Source of the DNA: Bradyrhizobium sp. CCGB12
GTDB lineage: Bacteria; Pseudomonadota; Alphaproteobacteria; Rhizobiales; Xanthobacteraceae
Direction of reading: 5' to 3'
Assembly (NCBI RefSeq): GCF_024199845.1
Contig: NZ_JANADO010000001.1
Coordinates: 3,658,001 to 3,722,000, forward strand
Length of the DNA: 64,000 bases
Shown here: one piece after another, positions 43,142 to 51,243 of the stretch
Layout of the letters: the number at the start of each line of letters is the position of its first letter
Numbering within the stretch: position 1 is the stretch's first letter
Translations under genes and position numbers: made by a program
Notes under the pieces: generated by a model
Seen by the model: only the letters and a program-made list of their open reading frames with translations
What the model was told of the DNA's origin: nothing
Databases searched by the model: none

Positions 43142-44404
43142 TCACTTGGCGGGCTTGTACCACTTGTCGAGGCCGTCCTGGAGCTGCTTGCCGGCAGCTT
43201 CGGGCGTCAGCTTGCCGTTGACGACCTGCGCGGACACATTCCAGAGCTCGTTTTCGAGATTCGGCGTACCGCGTGACAGTATCTGATACGAATTGCGGAT
43301 CGTCGACTTGCAGGTCTGCCGCCATCCGACCATCGTCGCAGCGACATCGTCTTCGACCTTCACCGGAGTCTTGGCAAGCGAGAAGAAGCCGGGAAGCGCG
43401 TTGGCATAGATCGTTGCGAATTCCGGCGTCGTCAGCCATTCCAGGAACTTCTTGGCGTCCTCCTTGTTCTTCGAGGCTGCGTTGACGCCCATCGCGATGT
43501 CGGTGTGATCTGAAATGTAGCAATCCGTCGTGCCGGCCGGCTGCGGCGGCGGGAATGCACCCATGGCGAAAACCGCCTGGCCCCGGAACGTCGAGATGTC
43601 CCATGAGCCAGCCGCATAGATCGCGCCCTTGCCGAGCGAGAACAGGTTCTGACTGTCGGCGTAGGTCTGCGCCTGGAAGCCCGATCCGAGATACGGTGCC
43701 CAGCTTGCGATCTCCTTGAAGGCCGCGACGTATTGCGGGTCGGTGAGCTTCTCCTTGCCAGCAATCAGATTGGCTCGCCCCGTCTCGCCTTTCCAATAGT
43801 CGGGACCGATGCTCTGGAATCCCATGGTTGCGGCCTCCCACTGGTCAGCCGTGCCCATCACCAGCGGGACATAGGTCCCGTCCTTCTTCAGCTTCTCGAG
43901 TACGGCGTGGAACTCGTCAAGCGTCTTCGGCTCGGATACGCCGACCTTTGCGAAGGCCTCCTTGTTGTAGATGAACCCGGCGATAACGGAGGCGATCGGA
44001 ACACAGAAAGTGGTTTTGCCATCGTCGGTTTGCCATGCAGCCTTTGCGACATCGGAGAAGTTGTCCATGCCTTTGATGGCGTCGACGCTATCGAGCTGAC
44101 GTTTCTGATAGAGCGCGAGCGAGGCGTCGAACGGACGGCAGGTAATAAGGTCGCCGGCGGTACCGCCATCGAGCCGCGCGTTGAGGGCGGCATTGTATTC
44201 CTTGGGCGCCGAGGCCGCGAACTCGATCTTGATGTCGGGATAGTGCTTGTTGAAGGCAGGAATGATCTTGGAGTTCCAGATGTCGGCGTCGTCATTACGC
44301 CAGCTCTCGATCTTCAATGAGCCTGCCTGGACCGACGCCAGCCCCGCGAGCAACGCCAACCCGGCAACCTCAGCTCCCAATGCGGCCTTGAATGTCCGTC
44401 TCAT
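43142..44404 (-). CDS. Extracellular solute-binding protein of the amino-sugar importer
   Basis: 420-residue family 1 sugar-binding protein with a Sec signal peptide (cleavage after SVQA, about residue 27). Typical motifs: KIESWRNDD, IIPAFNKHYPDIKIEF at the first lobe, and AASKNKEDAKKFLEWL in the middle. It starts 1 nt after the MurQ-like gene stop, in one transcript with it. Context (MurQ, NagA, kinase, deaminase) points to GlcNAc, MurNAc or short peptidoglycan/chitin sugars as ligand; the sequence alone does not decide. Confidence 0.9.
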   Translation of the reverse strand: MRRTFKAALGAEVAGLALLAGLASVQAGSLKIESWRNDDADIWNSKIIPAFNKHYPDIKIEFAASAPKEYNAALNARLDGGTAGDLITCRPFDASLALYQKRQLDSVDAIKGMDNFSDVAKAAWQTDDGKTTFCVPIASVIAGFIYNKEAFAKVGVSEPKTLDEFHAVLEKLKKDGTYVPLVMGTADQWEAATMGFQSIGPDYWKGETGRANLIAGKEKLTDPQYVAAFKEIASWAPYLGSGFQAQTYADSQNLFSLGKGAIYAAGSWDISTFRGQAVFAMGAFPPPQPAGTTDCYISDHTDIAMGVNAASKNKEDAKKFLEWLTTPEFATIYANALPGFFSLAKTPVKVEDDVAATMVGWRQTCKSTIRNSYQILSRGTPNLENELWNVSAQVVNGKLTPEAAGKQLQDGLDKWYKPAK

Positions 44405-44405
44405 G

Positions 44406-45362
44406 CTATGCTCCCTTGTTCGGGCCTTCGCCCTTGATTCCGCTGACCCTTGCGCGGCACAACGCGTCGTCTATGCGGCCTTCCGCAGCAGCGAGCCAGT
44501 TGACGGCCTCGCTCATGCTGGCGATGCCGCAGGCAATCAGCACCGCGGGCTTGACATCGCCGCCGGCCTCACGCAACGCCGCTGCCGCTTTGGCATCGCT
44601 GACGCTCGCGATCGTTGCGACGATCCCGCGCGCCCGCTCGCGCAACTTCGCGTTATCGGCCTTCAGACTGACCATCAGCCCCTGGTGGATGTGACCGAGC
44701 TCGAGTCCCATCAATGATGAGAGCATGCCGAGCGCGGCCTTTTGCGCGGCTCCGGCCGCGAGCCGCGTCGAGCCGCGCAGAGCCTCCTCCCCGCTTTCGA
44801 GCAGGATCGACGCGTCGGCGCCAATGAGCAACGGCGAGGCCGGATGGTGCGCGATGCCGACCACGAAAGCGCCGCGGCGACGCGCCTCTGCGGCCGCGGC
44901 GACGGTGAACGGCGTCGAGCCGCTCGCCGATACAGCGATCACGGCGTCGCGGGAGAGATCGCCAAGCTCGGTCATGGATCGCTCACCGGCTAGAGCATCG
45001 TCCTCCACCGCGCCGTCGATGCGAAACGGCTCGACGGTCCCGCCGGGCAAGACAATCGCGATGCGGTTCTGGTCAAGGCCGAACGTACCGGGAAGCTCGG
45101 CAGCATCTCCGGCCGCCGCAAGGCCGGAAGACCCCGCACCGGCATAGACGAGACGCCCGCCGGCTCGCCAAATGGCCGCGAGCCGAAGTGCTGCCGCGCG
45201 GATGTCGCTGGAGGCAGCCGCGACCGAAGCAATCGCGCGGCGGTAGGAGGCGAGCACCGCGTCCGCGAACATCGCCTCATCGGTCGTCACGACGTCAGTG
45301 GTGTCGCCGCACCTCTCTCCGCCCGTCTCCAAGCTCGGCAGTACCGACATCGTGAATACCAA
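44406..45362 (-). CDS. murQ: N-acetylmuramic acid 6-phosphate etherase-like SIS protein
   Basis: 318 residues of the MurQ/GCKR branch of SIS-domain proteins, which cleave the lactyl ether of MurNAc-6-phosphate to GlcNAc-6-phosphate. Marks: GGRLVYAGAGSSG, the Glu-containing DAAELPGTFG, and SASGSTPFT for sugar-phosphate binding, then an HTH-like C-terminal part (EAVNWLAAAEGRIDDAL). It differs from E. coli MurQ in lacking the T-E-x-x-N-P N-terminus, so a related substrate is possible. A TTG start at 45362 has AAGAGG 8 nt upstream; ATG 45350 is the alternative. It is the first gene of the importer operon. Confidence 0.78.
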   Translation of the reverse strand: MVFTMSVLPSLETGGERCGDTTDVVTTDEAMFADAVLASYRRAIASVAAASSDIRAAALRLAAIWRAGGRLVYAGAGSSGLAAAGDAAELPGTFGLDQNRIAIVLPGGTVEPFRIDGAVEDDALAGERSMTELGDLSRDAVIAVSASGSTPFTVAAAAEARRRGAFVVGIAHHPASPLLIGADASILLESGEEALRGSTRLAAGAAQKAALGMLSSLMGLELGHIHQGLMVSLKADNAKLRERARGIVATIASVSDAKAAAALREAGGDVKPAVLIACGIASMSEAVNWLAAAEGRIDDALCRARVSGIKGEGPNKGA

Positions 45363-45368
45363 TGGTAG

Positions 45369-45412
45369 ATACCTCTTGTATTCGTTTTATCCACGTGACA
45401 TACCACTTGTCT
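45369..45412. promoter_or_regulatory. Two direct repeats in the murQ/kinase divergent promoter
   Basis: ATACCTCTTGTAT (45369-45381) and ATACCACTTGTCT (45400-45412) match at 11 of 13 positions and are 31 bp apart, about three helical turns. The first overlaps the murQ ribosome site, the second the control region of the kinase gene. They are the obvious candidate operators for the GntR/UTRA regulator at 46313-47068. Confidence 0.5.
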
Positions 45413-45443
45413 AGAGGCGTTAAGAATTTTTTTAGGAGGTTCC

Positions 45444-46322
45444 TTGGCGACAGCCCGGTTCTTTCTCGGAGTAGACGGCGGCGCCACCCGTTGCCGCGCG
45501 AGACTGAGGGACTCGTCGGGCCGCGAGCTAGGGCGCGGCCTCGGGCCGGCTTCGAACATCTATCTCGACTTCGACGAGGCGATGCGGGTCGTGCGCGAAA
45601 CCATCGAATCCGCGATCAGTGCCAACACGTCACGGCAGGAGATCGCCATCGGCCTGAGCCTTGCCGGGCTCTCGGACGACAATGAAGCGGTGCGTGTCTC
45701 CGCCGCCCTGCCCGGCTTTGCGCGCATCGTCGCCGTCAATGATGCTGTCGCTGCCTGCGTGGGAGCCAACGGCGTCGGCGACGGTGGCCTGATCATCGCG
45801 GGCACGGGCTCGGCGGGCATCGCTCGCGTCGGAGCGCGAACGACTATCATCGGCGGACGCGGCTTCTGGCTGGGCGACGACGGATCCGCCGCACGCCTCG
45901 GCGAATCCGCGTTGCGCGCGACGCTGCGTGCGATCGACGGCCTCGAGCCGATGAGCGGACTCGCCCAAGCGCTCGGGCGACATTTTGATGATGATCCGTT
46001 GCGGATGAGCCGCTGGGCAGCGGAGGCCACGCCCAGAGACTACGGCTCCTTCGCGCCCCAAGTCCTGGCTGTCGCCAGGTCCGGAGATATGCGCGCGCGT
46101 GAAATCGTCGGGGAAGCAGCCTGCGCGATAGCGGCGCTCGCGAACGCGCTGAACGCGTTAGGCGCCGAACGCATTGCGCTCGTGGGCGGCTTCGGCGAGC
46201 CCTTGCGGCCCTTCTTGCCGCCTGATGTGGCCAAGCGCCTCGCCCAGCCGCGGCGCGACGCAGTCGACGGCGCGATCCTTCTCGCCGGCGGAACTCTCGC
46301 GGAGGACGCGGCATGTCCATGA
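45444..46322 (+). CDS. BadF/BadG-type sugar kinase (GlcNAc/MurNAc kinase-like)
   Basis: 292 residues of the ASKHA fold: phosphate-1 loop FLGVDGGATRCRA, AIGLSLAGL, phosphate-2 region GTGSAGIARVG, and GGRGFWLGDDGSAARLG. This family includes human NAGK and clostridial MurK, which phosphorylates MurNAc and GlcNAc at O6. TTG start with AGGAGGT 4-5 nt upstream. It overlaps the GntR gene by 10 nt. With MurQ and NagA next door it should supply the 6-phosphates for the pathway. Confidence 0.85.
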   Translation: MATARFFLGVDGGATRCRARLRDSSGRELGRGLGPASNIYLDFDEAMRVVRETIESAISANTSRQEIAIGLSLAGLSDDNEAVRVSAALPGFARIVAVNDAVAACVGANGVGDGGLIIAGTGSAGIARVGARTTIIGGRGFWLGDDGSAARLGESALRATLRAIDGLEPMSGLAQALGRHFDDDPLRMSRWAAEATPRDYGSFAPQVLAVARSGDMRAREIVGEAACAIAALANALNALGAERIALVGGFGEPLRPFLPPDVAKRLAQPRRDAVDGAILLAGGTLAEDAACP

Positions 46323-47068
46323 CGGTCGAAACGGCGCCGGGCCAAAAGCTCTATCGTGCCGTGGTCGACGCGCTTCGACGCGAGATCGAGACCGGACGCT
46401 TCGCTGAGACGCAACTGCTTCCGGCGGAACGCGTGTTGTGCGAGCTGCTTGACATTTCGCGCACCACGCTGCGAAAGGCGATCGCTGATCTGATCGTCGA
46501 AGGCGTGCTGTTTCACCGCCACGGCGCGGGCACCTTCATCCATCGCGCAACGCCGCGCGTCGAACAGCCCTCGTCGCGTCTGACGAGTTTCACGGAAGAC
46601 ATGCGGCTGCGCGGATTGGAGGCGAGCTCGCGCGAGCTCGAACGCGGCGTATTCCTGCCGACGCCGGAAGAGGCGATGATGCTTGGCGTACGACCGAACG
46701 AACGCGTGTTCCGGCTTGGACGCCTGCGCCTGGCCGACGGTTCGCCCATGGCAATCGAACGCGCCGCCGTGCCGATACGCTTTCTTCCTGGACAGGATTC
46801 GGTCGGCGGCTCGCTCTACGAGGCACTCTCCGCAAGGGGCTTCAAGCCGACCCGAGGCCTCCAGCGCCTGCGTGCGACCCTCGTCGATCATGCGGACGCT
46901 GAACTACTCGGCGTCGCGCCAGACAGCCCGGCGCTCTACATCCAGCGCATCGCCTATCTCGCCGACGGAGCCTGCGTGGAGTTTACGAAATCCTGGTACC
47001 GCGCGGACGCCTATGATTTCGTCTCCGAACTCACGCTGTCGCCTCCGGCCCGAAAGGCGCACCGATGA
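46313..47068 (+). CDS. GntR-family regulator with UTRA domain (HutC subfamily)
   Basis: 251 residues: winged HTH (~8-75, ETQLLPAERVLCELLDISRTTLRKAIADL) and a UTRA effector domain (~95-245) that in NagR/DasR-type regulators binds GlcNAc-6-P or GlcN-6-P. It overlaps the kinase gene before it (10 nt) and the deaminase gene after it (ATGA). It probably represses both divergent operons through the direct repeats at 45369-45412 and is released by a pathway sugar phosphate (inference). Confidence 0.88.
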   Translation: MSMTVETAPGQKLYRAVVDALRREIETGRFAETQLLPAERVLCELLDISRTTLRKAIADLIVEGVLFHRHGAGTFIHRATPRVEQPSSRLTSFTEDMRLRGLEASSRELERGVFLPTPEEAMMLGVRPNERVFRLGRLRLADGSPMAIERAAVPIRFLPGQDSVGGSLYEALSARGFKPTRGLQRLRATLVDHADAELLGVAPDSPALYIQRIAYLADGACVEFTKSWYRADAYDFVSELTLSPPARKAHR

Positions 47069-48090
47069 CGACACACATGCTTCAGGAGATCAGCGAGGCA
47101 GGCGAAGCGGCCGCGCGCCAGCTCGGTCAGAATGCGGAACGGCTCGCTGAACTCGGAGCGCGTCTGCGCGCCCTCGATCCGCCGCTCGTCGCAACCATCG
47201 GCCGTGGCTCGTCAGATTGCTGCGCGCTCTATCTGAAATATCTCGTCGAGATTCTTTCGGGGGTGCCTTGTGCCTCCATCGGCCCCTCGATTGCGACGCT
47301 TTATCGGACGCCGATGCAACTTGAAGGCAGCGTATCCGTCGCGATCTCGCAATCGGGCCGCAGCCCGGACATCGTGGAAATGCAGCGTGCCGCAAGAAAC
47401 GGCGGTGCGTTGGCCCTCGCATTGGTCAACGACGTGGCCTCGCCACTCGCGCAAGAGGCCGAAATCCTGCTGCCGCTATGCGCTGGCACGGAACGTTCCG
47501 TCGCCGCGACCAAATCGATGGTGGCCGGTCTCGTCGCGGGAGCGAGCCTCGTCGCGGCCTGGCGCGAGGATCGGCAGCTCGCAGATGCCCTCGCCGGCCT
47601 GCCGGACGTCCTGCGCGCCCAAGCAACGCCGCCGCCCGCAGCGATACTGGAGAGACTTGCAAATGCCCGCAGCGCTTTCGTGCTCGGCCGGGGCGCGACG
47701 CTTGCGATCGCCGCGGAAGCGGCACTCAAACTCAAGGAAACGTGCGCGATTCACGCCGAGGCCTACTCCGCGGCCGAGGTGCTGCACGGCCCGGCCGAAC
47801 TTATAGCTTCGGGCTTCCCCGTCATCGCCTTCCTGCCGTCCGACCCAGCGCGCGAAGGCATGCTGCCGACGCTCTCGGCGCTGGCCGGCGCCGGCGCGAC
47901 GGTGATCGCAATCGAAGCAGGCGGCGCCGATGAGTCGGATTGTCTCGCGACGGCACGAGTCGAGGCGCCCCTGTTGGAACCCATCGTCATGATCCACCGC
48001 TTCTACCGGCTTGCCGAAGCGCTTGCGCTCCGGCTCGGGCGCGATCCCGATCGCCCGCGCAATCTGCGCAAGGTAACGGAGACCGTCTGA
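47065..48090 (+). CDS. SIS-domain sugar isomerase/deaminase (NagB-II/AgaS type)
   Basis: 341 residues with two SIS domains, like the isomerase half of GlmS without the glutaminase half. First SIS: IGRGSSDCCALYLKYL and ISQSGRSPD; ATKSMV is the GlmS-like loop; second SIS: VLGRGATLAIAAEAALKLKE with the conserved Glu and HAEAYSAAEVLHGP. In amino-sugar operons such proteins deaminate GlcN-6-P to fructose-6-P in place of hexameric NagB, which is absent here. Coupled to GntR (ATGA) and to NagA (stop and start share one base). Confidence 0.85.
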   Translation: MTTHMLQEISEAGEAAARQLGQNAERLAELGARLRALDPPLVATIGRGSSDCCALYLKYLVEILSGVPCASIGPSIATLYRTPMQLEGSVSVAISQSGRSPDIVEMQRAARNGGALALALVNDVASPLAQEAEILLPLCAGTERSVAATKSMVAGLVAGASLVAAWREDRQLADALAGLPDVLRAQATPPPAAILERLANARSAFVLGRGATLAIAAEAALKLKETCAIHAEAYSAAEVLHGPAELIASGFPVIAFLPSDPAREGMLPTLSALAGAGATVIAIEAGGADESDCLATARVEAPLLEPIVMIHRFYRLAEALALRLGRDPDRPRNLRKVTETV

Positions 48091-49256
48091 TGATCGTTCT
48101 GTCCGGCGCGCGGATTTTCGATGGCGAGCGCTTTCTCGATGACCACACGGTTGTCGTCGAAGGCGCGCGCATTGCAGCAATCGTTCCCTACTCAGAGAGA
48201 CCTGACGGCGCAGTGCGGGATCTCGGCGGCGGCCTGCTTGCGCCCGGCTATGTCGACGTTCAGGTCAATGGCGGCGGCGGCGTCTTGTTCAACGAGGACC
48301 CGACGCCCGAAGGCATCGCCCGCATCGCGGCCGCGCACCGTAATCACGGGACCATCGGGCTGCTGCCGACGCTGGTGACCGACGCGCCGCAGGTGACGGC
48401 CGCAGCGATCGCCGCGACGCGAGAGGCGCGGCGCCTGACCCCTGCGGCGCTCGGCATTCACCTGGAGGGGCCCTTCCTGGATCCGCGCCGCAAGGGCGCG
48501 CATGAACTCAGCTACATCCGCGACCTCGAGCCCGACGACGTCGCGACAATCGCAAAGGCGGATTGCGGCGCGGTCATGCTGACGCTCGCGCCCAATCGGG
48601 TCGGGACCGGGAGCATCGCCGAGCTCGCACGGCATGGCGTGCTCGTCTCGCTGGGCCACTCCGACGCAAGCTACGAAGAGGCACGCAGGGCCGTGGAAGT
48701 AGGTGCGCGCGCGTTCACCCATTTGTTCAACGCGATGAGCGCGCCGACGGGGCGCGAGCCGGGCATGGTCGGTGCCGCGCTCGATCTCGACGAGGCGTTC
48801 GTCGGCCTCATCGCCGACGGCCATCATGTCCACGAGGCGAATTTGCGCATCGCCGTTGCCGCCAAGCGGCGCGATCGTTTCATGCTGATTACCGACGCGA
48901 TGCCGCCGGCGGCCGGCGGCCCCGATCATTTCGATCTTCAGGGCCGCCGCGTGACGTGCGCTGACGGTTGCCTGCGGCTCGACGACGGGACGCTCGCCGG
49001 CTCGGTTCTCACCATGGATGAGGCCGTGCGATTTACCGTCAACGTCGTCGGGCTTCCGCTCGCCGATGCCCTCGCAATGGCATCACGCGTTCCGGCAACG
49101 TTTCTCCGGCGCGATACTGAACTCGGCTGTATCGCACCAGGCTATCTCGCGAGCCTCGTGCATCTCGACGACGAGCTGCGGGTGCTGGAAACCTGGATCG
49201 AGGGCCGGCCGCCCACCGACAGCTCCGAGCACGATACGGTGACGGACAACACCTGA
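48090..49256 (+). CDS. nagA: N-acetylglucosamine-6-phosphate deacetylase
   Basis: 388 residues, amidohydrolase fold. GIHLEGPFLDPRRKGAH gives the metal Glu and substrate loop, SLGHSDASYEEA and THLFNAMS carry metal His residues, and LITDAMPP holds the catalytic Asp. It hydrolyses GlcNAc-6-P to GlcN-6-P and acetate in the cytosol. The start is the ATG at 48090 overlapping the deaminase stop (TGATG). The active site looks complete. Confidence 0.93.
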   Translation: MIVLSGARIFDGERFLDDHTVVVEGARIAAIVPYSERPDGAVRDLGGGLLAPGYVDVQVNGGGGVLFNEDPTPEGIARIAAAHRNHGTIGLLPTLVTDAPQVTAAAIAATREARRLTPAALGIHLEGPFLDPRRKGAHELSYIRDLEPDDVATIAKADCGAVMLTLAPNRVGTGSIAELARHGVLVSLGHSDASYEEARRAVEVGARAFTHLFNAMSAPTGREPGMVGAALDLDEAFVGLIADGHHVHEANLRIAVAAKRRDRFMLITDAMPPAAGGPDHFDLQGRRVTCADGCLRLDDGTLAGSVLTMDEAVRFTVNVVGLPLADALAMASRVPATFLRRDTELGCIAPGYLASLVHLDDELRVLETWIEGRPPTDSSEHDTVTDNT

Positions 49257-49276
49257 CTGAAGGACGCGATCGAGCC

Positions 49277-50374
49277 ATGTCCTCGCACTCCATTTCACTT
49301 CCACAGAATGTTCGCGTTCTCGTGGTTGGCCTCGGCACTATGGGAACCAGCCATGCCCGCGCCTACCGATCGATCGAGGGTTTCGAGCTCGTCGGTCTTT
49401 GCACCTCTCGCGCGGCCGATCGCGACGATCTCGAGGCCGAGTTTCCTGCTCTTCCGCGCTTCGAAAGCTTCGACGAGGCGCTCACGAGTTTGCGTCCCGA
49501 TGCCGTCGCGATCTGCACCTACACAGAGCATCACGCCGCCATGGCGTTGCAGGCTTTCGCTGCTGGCGCGCATGTTTTCTGCGAAAAACCGCTGGCCGAC
49601 ACGCGGGATGCCGCGCGACAAGTCGTCAGCGCTGCACACGCGGCCGGAAAGGCGCTGCTGATCGGCTATATTCTGCGCGTACATCCCGCATGGTCGCGGT
49701 TCGTCGAAATCGGCCGAACGCTCGGAAAGCCGCTCGTCATGCGCATGAATCTCAACCAGCAGTCTGCAGGCTCCTTCTGGGAGGTGCACAAGAGACTCAT
49801 GCGGTCGACTTCACCGATCGTAGATTGCGGCGTCCATTACGTCGACATCATGTGCCAGGTGACGCGAGCGCGTCCCGTTGCGGTTCACGCGGTCGGGGTA
49901 CGACTGACGAGCGAGATCGCGCCGGCCATGTACAATTACGGCCATCTTCACATCATGTTCGACGACGGCTCCGTCGGCTGGTACGAGGTCGGCTGGGGTC
50001 CGATGATGAGCGAGACCGCTCATTTCGTGAAAGACATGATCGGCCCAAACGGCAGCGTGTCGATGGTCGCGAAAGAGAGTACCGATACGGGCGGGCGTTC
50101 GGCGGAACATGACACGCATACACGGACCAACGCGCTTCGCATCCATCACGCGGCGCGCGACACCGAAGACCGCTTTGCGAAGCCGGACGAATTGATCTCG
50201 ACCGCAGATGAACCCGACCATCAGGAGCTCTGCGAGCGCGAGCAGCGGCTGTTTCTGAGTGCGGTCCGTGGCGAGATGGACCTGTCCGAGCATCACGAAG
50301 ACGCGATCAATTCACTTCGCATCGTCTTTGCCGCCGACGAGAGCGTTCGAACTGGTGAAGTCGTACGCCTGTAG
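49277..50374 (+). CDS. Gfo/Idh/MocA-family sugar oxidoreductase
   Basis: 365 residues: N-terminal Rossmann NAD(P) site VLVVGLGTMGTSHARAY, the family E-K-P motif in FCEKPLADT, and an alpha/beta C-terminal domain with GVHYVDIM supplying the usual Asp/His. It lies 20 nt after nagA and is likely the last gene of the operon. In an amino-sugar locus it could oxidise, epimerise or dehydrate a modified sugar before the main pathway (inference). Nothing in the sequence fixes the substrate. Confidence 0.88.
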   Translation: MSSHSISLPQNVRVLVVGLGTMGTSHARAYRSIEGFELVGLCTSRAADRDDLEAEFPALPRFESFDEALTSLRPDAVAICTYTEHHAAMALQAFAAGAHVFCEKPLADTRDAARQVVSAAHAAGKALLIGYILRVHPAWSRFVEIGRTLGKPLVMRMNLNQQSAGSFWEVHKRLMRSTSPIVDCGVHYVDIMCQVTRARPVAVHAVGVRLTSEIAPAMYNYGHLHIMFDDGSVGWYEVGWGPMMSETAHFVKDMIGPNGSVSMVAKESTDTGGRSAEHDTHTRTNALRIHHAARDTEDRFAKPDELISTADEPDHQELCEREQRLFLSAVRGEMDLSEHHEDAINSLRIVFAADESVRTGEVVRL

Positions 50375-50484
50375 ATCAACACCTATCGAACGCGCCGATC
50401 CAGGAACGGACAGTGTAGGCTATTGCTGTTCGCATGATCCCTCGATTTCGAGCGTCGCGCCGTGTGCCGAGCTCTCACCCGAAT

Positions 50485-50506
50485 TATTTTAAGCATAAAA
50501 TTTTTC
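50485..50506. promoter_or_regulatory. MarR-type element, site 1 (upstream of marR gene)
   Basis: A 22-bp AT-rich element containing the inverted repeat ATTTTA-AGCA-TAAAAT (50486-50501), 218 bp before the MarR start. It matches the element at 58686-58707 at 17 of 22 positions, with common core TATTTYAAKCATAAA. The rest of the 349-bp gap (50375-50723) shows no gene. Confidence 0.5.
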
Positions 50507-50723
50507 TTCGCACAGACTTTGTCAAGACGGTACCGCAGGGACCACGGGCCGCAAGCTCGCCACCACAGCGTCTATTTGAGATTCATTGCAAATTGGATAC
50601 CCGGGAGCGCCGATACCGGGCGATGCGGGCTCAGCCTTGAATTTACTTTTGGCACGAACTATCTTGCTCGTGTCCACAAGAGCTGCGCCAGCTTTCAATA
50701 GGCCACGAGCCCGGGAGATTCGA

Positions 50724-51230
50724 TTGGCACTCGCGAAGGAGTCCACGCCTGTTTCGGCCAGGAACGGGACAGATCAGGAAGCCGAGTACAGGGCTCAAAC
50801 CCGGGTTTGGCTCCGCCTGCTTGCTTGCACGACTCTGATCGAAGGCGAGCTGCGGCGCCGGTTTCGCGAAGAGTTTGATTTCACGATGCCCCGCTTCGAT
50901 GTTCTCGCTCAGCTCGACCGCGAACCGAGCGGACTCGTGCTGGGAGAGCTGCCCAAGCGCCTGATGGTCTCGGCCGGGAACCTGACGCCGATCGTGGATC
51001 GCCTGGTTGAGGATGGATACATCACCCGCACGCCGTCGAACCTCGACCGCCGCGTGCAGATTGTCTGCATGACGGTCGAAGGCCGCAAGACCTTCAGACG
51101 CATGGCCAAGAGCCACGGCGCGTGGCTCGCCGAACTGCTGGCGGATTTCCCGGCGGACCGGTACGAGGGGTTGATCAGCGAGCTCGACGAGCTCAAGGGC
51201 GCCGTCAGGGACGCGTTACAAAAACCCTGA
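50724..51230 (+). CDS. MarR-family transcriptional regulator
   Basis: 168 residues: winged HTH with DVLAQLDREPSGLVLGELPK, LMVSAGNLTPIVDRLVEDG as recognition helix, and the wing ITRTPSNLDRRVQIV (D-x-R motif). The TTG at 50724 is chosen because GGGAG lies 6 nt before it and the N-terminal helix then has the usual length. Regulators of this type control aromatic or phenylacrylic acid CoA pathways and respond to CoA thioesters or free acids. It converges with the CoA-ligase gene (13 bp apart). The duplicated element at 50485 and 58686 suggests it controls itself and the catabolic operons. Confidence 0.87.
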   Translation: MALAKESTPVSARNGTDQEAEYRAQTRVWLRLLACTTLIEGELRRRFREEFDFTMPRFDVLAQLDREPSGLVLGELPKRLMVSAGNLTPIVDRLVEDGYITRTPSNLDRRVQIVCMTVEGRKTFRRMAKSHGAWLAELLADFPADRYEGLISELDELKGAVRDALQKP

Positions 51231-51243
51231 GCGGAGGCGACGG

